Source: Formosa agariphila KMM 3901 (GTDB taxonomy: Bacteria; Bacteroidota; Bacteroidia; Flavobacteriales; Flavobacteriaceae). Taken from it: a stretch of DNA of 64,000 bases. Under the pieces are notes generated by a model. The model worked only from the letters and a program-made list of their open reading frames with translations, did no database searches and was not told where the DNA came from. The stretch covers positions 446,851 through 510,850 of the forward strand of contig NZ_HG315671.1 of NCBI RefSeq assembly GCF_000723205.1, in the 5' to 3' direction. Shown piece by piece: positions 52,864 to 61,527 of the stretch; within the stretch, counting starts at the first letter, position 1; each line of letters starts with the position of its first letter. Both the position numbers and the translations under genes were made by a program.

Positions 52864-53547
52864 ATGAAGCCATTTACGTATTTACTAATCAATTTGGCTT
52901 GTATATCTATTCCGCTTGTTGCGAGTTTTTATCCGAAGCATGCGTTTTATAAACATTGGGGTGCTTTCTTTAAAGCGAATGCCATTATAGCCATTTTCTT
53001 TATTATTTGGGACTATGCGTTTACTAAAATGGGCGTTTGGGGATTTAATCCAGAGTATTTAACGGGTGTTTTTTTTGGTGAATTGCCTCTAGAAGAAATT
53101 TTGTTTTTCGTCTGTATCCCATTTTGTTGCGTCTTTTCTTATTTTGCATTTACGTATTTGGTGAAAACGAATCCTTTTAAAAGTAACCAACACCACATAA
53201 CTACAGTTTTAATTGTACTGACTTCGTTTATAGCACTACAATATTATAATCATTGGTATACCGCTACAGCTTGTGGTTTAACCGCTATATATTTAATATA
53301 TTTAAAATGGAAGCAAGTAGACCTAAGTTATCATTACTTAACGTTCTTATTTATACTTCCGTTCTTTTTTGCAAGCAATGGTATTCTTACCGGTTCGTTT
53401 TTAGAAGCTCCAATAGTTTGGTATAATGATGCTGAAAATATGGGAATTCGATTATTTACAATTCCTGTAGAAGATAGTATTTATGGATTACTTCTCATAT
53501 TTTTAAATATTGAAGGTTTCCGTTATTTTGAATCTAAAGCCGTTTAA
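52864..53547 (+). CDS. Lycopene cyclase (fused CrtYc-CrtYd type membrane protein)
   Basis: A 227-residue membrane protein with about six to seven hydrophobic segments and two PxE-type motifs, LPLEEILFF and IPVEDSIYGLLL. These are the marks of the heterodimeric-type lycopene cyclases fused in one chain. It turns lycopene into beta-carotene, the substrate of the hydroxylase just upstream. Its last 4 bases overlap the end of the convergent photolyase gene. Confidence 0.85.
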   Translation: MKPFTYLLINLACISIPLVASFYPKHAFYKHWGAFFKANAIIAIFFIIWDYAFTKMGVWGFNPEYLTGVFFGELPLEEILFFVCIPFCCVFSYFAFTYLVKTNPFKSNQHHITTVLIVLTSFIALQYYNHWYTATACGLTAIYLIYLKWKQVDLSYHYLTFLFILPFFFASNGILTGSFLEAPIVWYNDAENMGIRLFTIPVEDSIYGLLLIFLNIEGFRYFESKAV

Positions 53548-54821
53548 TTTTTAATTCCTTCCTTATAAATATCTAAAGCACGTAATCGTGCTTCTTTATG
53601 AACGACTATCGGTTCTGGGTAAGTATCGGTGCCATATTCTGGAATCCAAGTTTTTACATACTCTAAATTTTTATCGAATTTTTCCAATTGTGTAATCGGA
53701 TTGAAAATTCTAAAATAAGGTGCCGCGTCGCAACCTGTACCTGCAGACCATTGCCAGTTTCCGTTGTTAGAGGCTAATTCGTAATCTAATAAATGTTTCG
53801 CGAAATAGGCTTCACCCCATGTCCAATGAATTAATAAATGTTTACATAAAAACGCTGCTGTGACCATGCGTACACGATTATGCATATATCCGGTTTTGTT
53901 TAATTGTCGCATACCTGCATCAACCATTGGATAGCCAGTTTTTCCTTCGCACCACAATTTAAATTCAGCCTCATTGTTTCGCCAAGAAATATCATCGTAT
54001 TTACTTCTAAAATTGTTGTGTACTACATGAGGAAAATGAAACAAGATTTGCATAAAGAATTCCCTCCAAATCAATTCACTTAAAAATGTACTGTGTTCCG
54101 GTTTTAATTCCGAAATAATCTCACGAATACTCACAGTTCCAAAACGTAAATGCGGTCCTAGATAACTTCCAATATCTTTATTCGGGAAATCGCGAAACTT
54201 AGCATATTCACCAACGTGTTCTAGTTGAAACTCCTTAACAGTTTTTGAAGAAGGTTTAAATCCGATAGCTTCTAAACTGGGAAAATCAAATTCATATTGA
54301 TGCAAATTTTTAAAATTCAAATCTGTTTTTAACGACACCCCTTTAAAATGTTCTAGCCATTTGTTTTTGTATGGCGTGTAAACCGTATACGGATTTCCAT
54401 CTTGTTTTAAAATTTCGTGAGGTTCAAAAATAACTTGGTCTTTAAACTTATGAAATGTAATGTTGTTAGCATGTAATAAACCTTCAACTTCGGCATCTCG
54501 CGTTCTTGCATAAGGCTCGTAGTCGGTGTTGGTAAATACAGCTTCAATAATGTAATCTTTTAGGAGTTGCTTCCAAATTTTTAACGGATTTCCTTTTAAG
54601 CATAAGACCGACGATTTGTGCTTTTTTAATTCAGAATTAATACGTTCTAAAGACTTATAAATAAACTGAACCCGAGCATCATCAGGTTCTAATTCATTTA
54701 AGATGTTATCATCAAAAATAAAAATAGGAAGCACATTTGTATTGCTTTTTAAAGCTTCAAAAAGTGCGGTATTATCTGTAAATCTTAAATCGCGTCTAAA
54801 CCAGAAAATGGTATGTGTCAT
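53544..54821 (-). CDS. phrB: Deoxyribodipyrimidine photolyase (cryptochrome/photolyase family)
   Basis: 425 residues with an N-terminal photolyase alpha/beta domain (TIFWFRRDLRFTDNTAL) and a C-terminal FAD-binding domain (WREFFMQILFHFPH, PMVDAGMRQLNKTGYMHNRVRM, HWTWGEAYFAKHLLDYELASNNGNWQW). It uses light to repair cyclobutane dimers. The location next to carotenoid genes and a CarH-like light sensor suggests coordinated photoprotection. The SDR gene upstream in transcription is 27 bases away, probably one operon. Confidence 0.93.
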   Translation of the reverse strand: MTHTIFWFRRDLRFTDNTALFEALKSNTNVLPIFIFDDNILNELEPDDARVQFIYKSLERINSELKKHKSSVLCLKGNPLKIWKQLLKDYIIEAVFTNTDYEPYARTRDAEVEGLLHANNITFHKFKDQVIFEPHEILKQDGNPYTVYTPYKNKWLEHFKGVSLKTDLNFKNLHQYEFDFPSLEAIGFKPSSKTVKEFQLEHVGEYAKFRDFPNKDIGSYLGPHLRFGTVSIREIISELKPEHSTFLSELIWREFFMQILFHFPHVVHNNFRSKYDDISWRNNEAEFKLWCEGKTGYPMVDAGMRQLNKTGYMHNRVRMVTAAFLCKHLLIHWTWGEAYFAKHLLDYELASNNGNWQWSAGTGCDAAPYFRIFNPITQLEKFDKNLEYVKTWIPEYGTDTYPEPIVVHKEARLRALDIYKEGIKN

Positions 54822-54848
54822 AAATTAAATCCGTTATAAAGTTGAATG

Positions 54849-56264
54849 TTAAGCCGTAAGATGGTTTAGCATATTTTTAAAAATAAAGCCGTGAAATGGG
54901 AATACGCTGTACCAATATAATCTTCCAGAAATTCCAACAGGTCTAAATGTTGCAGTCTGAATAAGTGTTTTATCTTTTATTTTAAATTCTAACCAAGCAT
55001 CTCCGGGCAGTTTCATTTCGGCAAACAAAAGTAGTCGTCCTTCCTCTTTATTGGCGTATAAAACGCGCCAAAAATCGAGGGCATCGCCAGGATACAAAGC
55101 ATTCGAATGTGTACGTCCGCGGCGTAATCCAACACCACCGTAAAGCTTATCTATAAATCCTCTTAATTTCCATAAGCGGTTTCCGTAATACCAGCCTGTT
55201 TCTCCTCCAATACGCCAAATACGGTCTAGACATTCTTCTCGATTACTAAAAGTTTGTTCGCGAGAATCTATAAAACAGCCATGAGTTGGCACTTGAATAA
55301 AATCGGACATGATAATATTCATGGAGCCACTACTTAAAGCGTCTTTCCAACTCGAAATAATTTCATTAGTTTCTACTTTTTTAAAGGCTTTACTTAGCGC
55401 TTCTTTATAAGAAACCGGTGCGATTCCTAAAATATCATTTATTCGATTGTCTCTGCATACCACTTCAACTTTCATACTATTTACAAGCGCTATAGCAAGT
55501 TTGTAAGAGGTTGAGGTTACAAAATATAACCAATAGGACGATAGGCGTGGTGTCATGACAGGAACAATATAAATGTGCCGTTCTAACCCGCGAGCTTCTG
55601 CGAATTGTAAAAGCATTTCTTTGTACGTTAAAATATCTGGCCCGCCGATATCAAAATTTTTATCGAACGTTTCTGAATTGTTTAACGCTGAACTTAAGAA
55701 TGAAATAACATCTGTAATTCCAATAGGTTGACATTTGGTGTTTAGCCATCGAGGTGTAATCATTACAGGAAGTTTTTCAACTAAATCTCTAATAATTTCG
55801 AACGATGCACTTCCAGAACCAATAATTATTCCTGCTCGTAATGTCGTTAAACTATAGGTGCCTTTATCTAGTTCGTGTTCTACGGTTTGTCTAGAATTTA
55901 AATGTTCAGATAACATCTTGTCATTTACAATTCCGCTTAAATAAATAACCTGTTTGGTTTGTGTTTTATTTATCGCTTCTCTAAAATAAATTGCAGATTG
56001 TTTTTCTAAATCTTTATAATCGCTAGCGGCCGACATAGAATGGACCAAATAGTAAGCAGCATCTATATTTTGCGGAATATTTTTTAGGCTTTCTTCGTCT
56101 AAAAGGTCTATAGTAATTACGCTAATATGCGGCGCAATAGATTCTGGCGGATTAAAACGTTTAGGGTCGCGAACACCACAAACAACATGATGCCCTTGAG
56201 CGACCAAAACGGGAAGTAAACGTTTGCCAATATAGCCTGTAGCACCTGTTAAAAGTAAGTTCAT
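54849..56264 (-). CDS. NAD(P)-binding SDR-type protein with DUF2867-like C-terminus
   Basis: 471 residues. The N-terminal half is an atypical SDR with LLTGATGYIGKRLLP (residues 3-17) and an ISLSG-IVNDK-like segment; the usual YxxxK is not obvious. The C-terminal half (about 330-470) resembles DUF2867, a fold related to polyketide cyclase/START-like domains. Similar genes are often found next to photolyase genes in Bacteroidota, as here. Substrate unknown. Confidence 0.8.
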   Translation of the reverse strand: MNLLLTGATGYIGKRLLPVLVAQGHHVVCGVRDPKRFNPPESIAPHISVITIDLLDEESLKNIPQNIDAAYYLVHSMSAASDYKDLEKQSAIYFREAINKTQTKQVIYLSGIVNDKMLSEHLNSRQTVEHELDKGTYSLTTLRAGIIIGSGSASFEIIRDLVEKLPVMITPRWLNTKCQPIGITDVISFLSSALNNSETFDKNFDIGGPDILTYKEMLLQFAEARGLERHIYIVPVMTPRLSSYWLYFVTSTSYKLAIALVNSMKVEVVCRDNRINDILGIAPVSYKEALSKAFKKVETNEIISSWKDALSSGSMNIIMSDFIQVPTHGCFIDSREQTFSNREECLDRIWRIGGETGWYYGNRLWKLRGFIDKLYGGVGLRRGRTHSNALYPGDALDFWRVLYANKEEGRLLLFAEMKLPGDAWLEFKIKDKTLIQTATFRPVGISGRLYWYSVFPFHGFIFKNMLNHLTA

Positions 56265-56375
56265 AACGTGGAATAAAATATAAGAAACTCCTTAGAGTTG
56301 TAAACACATAAAGATAGGTGAAAATCATCGCCTTTTTTAACTGTAAACCCTAATAAAGTAGCGCAATTCGAATCG

Positions 56376-56999
56376 CTAAAATCTTGTGCTAAATTTTGAA
56401 AACACTTGGGTTTTCGAAGCTTGATTATCGAGCGTTGGATCTGTCATTGTTCTGACTCCTGTTTCTAGAAAATAGCCTTTAATTTCTGTTTTTATACCTG
56501 TGCCAATTTCCGATTGCATAAAAAATGGATTCAGACGTAAGTTGTCGTTGTCAATTCCTGAATTCTGATTTATAGGCGCGCTTAAATGTTGTGTGTAAAT
56601 ATAAGGTTGTACATAGTTTGAAATGCCATAAGAAACTTCGGCACGATAATACAAATGAATGTTTGGAGGTAAAGGACTAAAAAATGATTGTTGCTCTACA
56701 GTTCCACCTTCAGCAGTTAGTCTTAATTTAGATAGAGGCTCTAAGGTGAAAGTATTATTTAGAATTTTATAGTGACCTAAATCAGTATGTTGCTTAGCCT
56801 GAGTTTGCTGTGTATATGTTAGATATTTAAAAGGACTGTAAGTAGAAATCCCTGTAACGCTATTAAAACCTTCACTTTTTACGGATTCGACTTCTAAATT
56901 TTGAGCAAACAAACCTGCTGAAACACATGAGATTAACATGCATAATGTTAATAAAAAGTAAGTTTTAGAAGCGGCCTGGTAACTATAATTTTTAGTCAT
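56376..56999 (-). CDS. Secreted protein of unknown function, possible outer membrane protein
   Basis: 207 residues with a long N-terminus ending in an Ala-Gln signal cleavage site (GLFAQ). Beta-strand-rich regions end in the terminal Phe (KFSTRF) typical of barrel proteins. No family was recognised. It lies just upstream of the SDR-photolyase pair on the same strand, separated by 111 bases, but a link is not shown. Confidence 0.65.
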   Translation of the reverse strand: MTKNYSYQAASKTYFLLTLCMLISCVSAGLFAQNLEVESVKSEGFNSVTGISTYSPFKYLTYTQQTQAKQHTDLGHYKILNNTFTLEPLSKLRLTAEGGTVEQQSFFSPLPPNIHLYYRAEVSYGISNYVQPYIYTQHLSAPINQNSGIDNDNLRLNPFFMQSEIGTGIKTEIKGYFLETGVRTMTDPTLDNQASKTQVFSKFSTRF

Positions 57000-57121
57000 G
57001 TGAGCTATATGCTAGTAACGGTTTATGCGGTTATATTTTACTCAAGGTAATAAATAAATTGTGTTTAAAATGTTGAATTACAATAATTAACAAACTGTTA
57101 TGCTATACAGCGTGAAACCAT

Positions 57122-57493
57122 TTAAATATGTTGGTCGATAAGAATCGGATTGCCATCGGGATCCATGATAATAATGTTTCCAGGTCCTTTAGTGGTTTCA
57201 TCGACTTCTGATGACAAAGTAATACCTTTGGATTTCAGTTCTTTCTGAATATCTCTAACATCTATAAACTTATCAAGTGTTTTTGCGTCTTGGTCCCAAC
57301 CCGGATTGAAGGTTAAAATATTTCTATCGAACATACCTTGAAATAAACCGATTAAAGTTTGGTCATTTTTCATGATGAGGTAGTTTTTTTCGATATCGCC
57401 GCCAAAAACGGTAAACCCTAAGGTTTCATAAAATTGTTTCGAGATGTGTATGTCTTCTACATTTAAACTTATGGAAAAGGCTCCTAATGCCAT
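57122..57493 (-). CDS. VOC (glyoxalase-like) family protein
   Basis: 123 residues of the vicinal oxygen chelate fold, with LGAFSISLNVEDIHISKQFYETLGF at the N-terminus and IIMDPDGNPILIDQH at the C-terminus. This matches glyoxalase/bleomycin-resistance-like proteins. The metal-binding pattern of true glyoxalases is not fully clear, so a specific reaction is not assigned. Monocistronic. Confidence 0.85.
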   Translation of the reverse strand: MALGAFSISLNVEDIHISKQFYETLGFTVFGGDIEKNYLIMKNDQTLIGLFQGMFDRNILTFNPGWDQDAKTLDKFIDVRDIQKELKSKGITLSSEVDETTKGPGNIIIMDPDGNPILIDQHI

Positions 57494-57648
57494 GTTATTG
57501 TTTTTAAAATTAATGAGTAAATCTAAAGATAAAAGATTTTTAAGACCTGTAAAACGTATTGCGATTTATTCCGTAGATAAAAAAGTTTTTAAGTTCAGAA
57601 TCTATATTTCGTCATCATGAATCGAATCTTTTCGAGCTGAAATTTAGC

Positions 57649-58641
57649 TTAATCTATAATCACTTCATTGTCAGATTTAATGCCGTTTTCAAAGTCTGTT
57701 AGGTTTTTTATCGTCACTTCAGCAATTTTATCTAAAGCTTCATGCGTTAAAAATCCTTGGTGAGATGTAATGAGAACATTAGGAAATGAAATTAATCTAG
57801 AAATAACATCATCCATAATTATGTTTTCAGACAAATCGCGGAAGAATAATTTTTCTTCTTGTTCGTAAACATCGATTCCGAAATATTCTAAAGTTTTATT
57901 TTTTAAGGCTTCAACAGCTTCAACAGTATCTATTAAGGCACCACGACTTGTGTTAATTAACATCGCCCCTTTTTTCATTTTAGAGAATGCTTCTTTTCCA
58001 ATTAAATGATGAGTGTCTTCAGTTAGAGGACAGTGTAGTGAAATGATATCAGACTTTTCTAATAACTCGTCCATAGAAACGTAAGATACGCCAAGTGCTT
58101 TAACGGCGTCGCTAGGGTAGAGGTCGTATGCTATGACATTACAACCGTAACCTTTCATTATCTTAATAAAATATTGTCCGATTTTCCCTGTTCCAACAAC
58201 ACCAACCGTTTTTTCGTATAAATCGAAACCCGTTAAACGTTCTAAAGAAAAATTCCCTTCGCGAACACGGTTGTAGGCTTTATGTGTTTTTCTGTTTAAA
58301 GTTAAAATAAGTGCAGAAGCATGTTCGGCTACAGCCATAGGAGAGTAGGCAGGAACACGTACTACTTTTATGTTTGCGGCTTGGGCTGCTTTTATATCTA
58401 CATTATTAAAACCGGCACATCGCATTGCAATTAATTTTACCCCATACTTTGCAAGCAATTTAATGGTGCGTTCGTGTAAATGGTCGTTTACAAAGGCGCA
58501 TACCGCATCACAATCTTGAGTTAGTTTAGCTGTTTTAGTATTTAAAGAACTTTCGTAAAAGATAAATTCGTGTGCATCATTACTATGTTTCTCAAAAGAG
58601 GTAATATCGTAAGATTTTGTACTGAAAAAAGCTACTTTCAT
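57649..58641 (-). CDS. D-lactate dehydrogenase-type 2-hydroxyacid dehydrogenase
   Basis: 330 residues with the NAD site VGVVGTGKIGQYF (near residue 145), the INTSRGALID block and a C-terminal HQGFLT segment bearing the catalytic His. The Arg (MRCAGFNNVD) and Glu (YEQEEKLFF) of the catalytic triad are also visible. It is closest to the D-LDH (LdhA) group by motif; pyruvate is the likely substrate. Separate gene without obvious operon partners. Confidence 0.88.
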   Translation of the reverse strand: MKVAFFSTKSYDITSFEKHSNDAHEFIFYESSLNTKTAKLTQDCDAVCAFVNDHLHERTIKLLAKYGVKLIAMRCAGFNNVDIKAAQAANIKVVRVPAYSPMAVAEHASALILTLNRKTHKAYNRVREGNFSLERLTGFDLYEKTVGVVGTGKIGQYFIKIMKGYGCNVIAYDLYPSDAVKALGVSYVSMDELLEKSDIISLHCPLTEDTHHLIGKEAFSKMKKGAMLINTSRGALIDTVEAVEALKNKTLEYFGIDVYEQEEKLFFRDLSENIIMDDVISRLISFPNVLITSHQGFLTHEALDKIAEVTIKNLTDFENGIKSDNEVIID

Positions 58642-58689
58642 AGGACTGTGTTTTTAATTAATATGTAGTAATACCTGAAGCCTCATAAA

Positions 58690-60111
58690 TTATTGCAATA
58701 AACACCCTTCTATAAAATCGAAAAATGTTTGACTTCCTTTAGTTAGAATTCCTCGAGGTATACGCTCGTTAATATTATGAATGTGCTCTAAGTAGTAACG
58801 TGCTAAAGGGATAGGAGTAAAGCAATAGGAGTTAATGCCTTTCTCTCGAAAAAAACTAGCATCGTTATAGTTAGGCACAGAAACACTTAAGTTTTCTGAT
58901 TCTGGATAATTCTTTTCAATGGCTTTTACAATCTCCTTAAAGAACATGGTGTTGTCGTCTGATGTTTCAGTAATTGGTGATTCCTGAATGACTTTTACGG
59001 TTATATCCTTGTTTTTTAATTGTTTTTTAATGCCTTCTAGAAACTCTTCATTGGTTTGCTCTGGTAATAATCTGCAATCTAACAGCGCAGTTACTTCATC
59101 TGGAATGACATTGATAACATCGTTATGGCTATTAACACTCGTTAAGGTAACGGAATTGGAGAATAAAGAAAATAACTCTGGTCTTTTTCTTAATTGCGGG
59201 GTTATAATCGCTTTAAAGAATCTTGGGTTTTTAAGCGCAAAACCGGAAAGTCCTTTTTCCATACGGCCGAGCTGCTTTAAAATATTAATATTTGTTTCGT
59301 TATAAACCACCTTTTGTTTCTTTTCAATAAGATTGTCTAATGCTTTTATCATGCCTTTATTAGCATAATTTAAAGGCGTGATGGATCCATGGGCGGAGGT
59401 TTTTATTTTTAGCGATAATTCTAACCATAGCGGTCTTTTATTCGTAATTGAAACCCCGAATATCGTTTGTGTCGGATCCCATTTTAGAATACCATTAAAA
59501 CCAGGAGGTCCTTCGCCAATTACAACAATAGGATTTAGAGTATCTAAAAAATTATCGATAACATAATTAGCACCACCGGTACACTGGGTTTCTTCACAGG
59601 ACACAGCAAGTAGTGTTACATTATAGGGCATGTTTTTGTCGCCGTATTTTTGAAGAGTTTGAATGATGCTAAATAAATGCATAATTCCGTTTCCCTTATT
59701 ATCGAAAGCGCCTCGTCCCCAAATCTCGGTATCTGTAATAGTTCCTGAAAAGGGTGGATGTTCCCAATTTTCAATATCTCCAGGAGGAACGACATCGATA
59801 TGATTTAATAAAACGATATTAGGTAATTCACTACTTAGCGGATAAAGAGATGCCGAAAAGTTATAGTTTCCATTGGTGTCACCCATTTGTGTAATGTGTA
59901 ACCCGTTTAGCTCACACAAATCTCTAAACCATTCACCAGCTTCTTGTTCTTGCCCGCTTATCGATTCAAGTTGAATATATTTACTTAATGCTTGTTCAAT
60001 ATTTAAAGGGCCTTCTTTAGATTTAATCATGAATTCTGAAGTCGAATTTTGACTTTGAATTTGGAAGGAGATGAATATAAAGAGTATAAGTAATCTAAAG
60101 TTGCTGGTCAT
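58690..60111 (-). CDS. Secreted M20-family peptidase
   Basis: The start at 60111 (MTSNFRLLILFIFISFQIQSQ) gives a signal peptide; an earlier ATG at 60132 adds 7 residues and would weaken it. The 473-residue protein shows the M20 zinc sites: NHIDVVPPG (His-Asp), GRGAFDNKGN, the SCEETQ Glu pair, and a late HIHN. It likely cleaves peptides or amino acid amides in the periplasm; the substrate is unknown. Confidence 0.88.
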   Translation of the reverse strand: MTSNFRLLILFIFISFQIQSQNSTSEFMIKSKEGPLNIEQALSKYIQLESISGQEQEAGEWFRDLCELNGLHITQMGDTNGNYNFSASLYPLSSELPNIVLLNHIDVVPPGDIENWEHPPFSGTITDTEIWGRGAFDNKGNGIMHLFSIIQTLQKYGDKNMPYNVTLLAVSCEETQCTGGANYVIDNFLDTLNPIVVIGEGPPGFNGILKWDPTQTIFGVSITNKRPLWLELSLKIKTSAHGSITPLNYANKGMIKALDNLIEKKQKVVYNETNINILKQLGRMEKGLSGFALKNPRFFKAIITPQLRKRPELFSLFSNSVTLTSVNSHNDVINVIPDEVTALLDCRLLPEQTNEEFLEGIKKQLKNKDITVKVIQESPITETSDDNTMFFKEIVKAIEKNYPESENLSVSVPNYNDASFFREKGINSYCFTPIPLARYYLEHIHNINERIPRGILTKGSQTFFDFIEGCLLQ

Positions 60112-60249
60112 AATAGCGTATTTGAAAAACAAGATTCCAAGTTATTGGATGTTTTAAAATTAACCTTTTGCCTTCAACAAACAATTAAATTTTTAGATTT
60201 TTTAAACAAAATAATGACAGCCTAGTTGTAATCTTATCGAGATAGCTTT

Positions 60250-61527
60250 CTACCATTCGTTAATTCTATTCGAATCTAATTTTACAAAAATAAAAAGTAA
60301 AATTGTAAACCCCCATAGACCAGAGCCTCCATAACTAAAAAAGGGTAGAGGAATACCAATAGTTGGTATTAATCCCATTACCATTCCAATATTAATCATA
60401 AAGTGGAGAAACATTATTGAGGCTACCGAATATCCATAGATTCTACTAAATTGTGACTTTTGTAATTCGGCGAGATGAAGTATGCGTAACATTAAAAGTA
60501 CAAATAGAATAACGACCATGGCACTACCAATAAATCCCCATTCTTCACCTACGGTACTAAAAATATAATCGGTATGTTGTTCTGGTACAAATTTACCTGT
60601 TGTACGCGTTCCTTCCATAAAACCTCTTCCGGCAATTCCGCCCGAACTAATGGCTTTTTCAGATTCGTATAAGTTATACAAAATATCGCGTCTCATTTCT
60701 GCTAATTTAGACGGATCGTTTTCAAGTCTTAACCATAAACTTATACGGTCTTTTTGATGCGGTTGAAGCACATTGTCGTAAAAAAAATGTACACCAACAG
60801 ACATCATAATTGCTGCTATTGTAATAAGTATAGGTTGTAAAATTACAGGTTTCTTTTTACTTAAAAAGAATTGTGTAAATATGATAATAGCTGCCAATAT
60901 AGATGTAATAACTGGTCCGAATTTTAAGGATAATACAGAGATAAAAACAACACTAATGGCTAGGGTTAAATAAATTTGTGGTAAACCTTCTCTGTAAAGT
61001 ACAAAAAAGAATGCACCATACACAATGGTACTTCCTGCATCGTTTTGCAACAGGATTAAAAACGCTGGTATAATAATTATTATAAAGGTTTTAATCTGAT
61101 CTGGAAATCGCTTAATGTCTGTTTGTAAATCACTCACGTATTTAGCGACAGCTAGGGCCGTGGCTGCTTTGGCAAATTCACTGGGTTGGAGTGTCATCCC
61201 TCCAATTCCGTACCAAGATTGGGCTCCGTTTACATTCTTTCCAAATATAAAAAGTCCAACTAAAGAGAGCATGGAAATCACGTAAATAACACTGGCAAAG
61301 CGTTCGTAGAACTTGGCCTCAATAGCAAGAATAATAATTATAAGTCCAATGGTTAGACCGATAAACATAAGTTGCTTACCATAAGGTTGAGAAAAGTCTA
61401 AGTAATCTAAAGTTTCGCCTACATGAGAAGACGATATAATATTTACCCAACCAAAACCAACAAGCAACATAAAAATAATGATGGTGGTCCAATCGAAAGA
61501 AAAATGTCTATTTGTTTCTCTAATCAT
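60250..61527 (-). CDS. rodA: Rod shape-determining protein RodA
   Basis: A SEDS family glycosyltransferase of 425 residues with about ten membrane segments and a conserved QNDAGST loop and FSTVGEEWGF block. With PBP2 it forms the peptidoglycan synthase of the elongasome. It overlaps mrdA by 4 bases, a typical order. Reads leftward and is the last gene of the cluster. Confidence 0.95.
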   Translation of the reverse strand: MIRETNRHFSFDWTTIIIFMLLVGFGWVNIISSSHVGETLDYLDFSQPYGKQLMFIGLTIGLIIIILAIEAKFYERFASVIYVISMLSLVGLFIFGKNVNGAQSWYGIGGMTLQPSEFAKAATALAVAKYVSDLQTDIKRFPDQIKTFIIIIIPAFLILLQNDAGSTIVYGAFFFVLYREGLPQIYLTLAISVVFISVLSLKFGPVITSILAAIIIFTQFFLSKKKPVILQPILITIAAIMMSVGVHFFYDNVLQPHQKDRISLWLRLENDPSKLAEMRRDILYNLYESEKAISSGGIAGRGFMEGTRTTGKFVPEQHTDYIFSTVGEEWGFIGSAMVVILFVLLMLRILHLAELQKSQFSRIYGYSVASIMFLHFMINIGMVMGLIPTIGIPLPFFSYGGSGLWGFTILLFIFVKLDSNRINEW

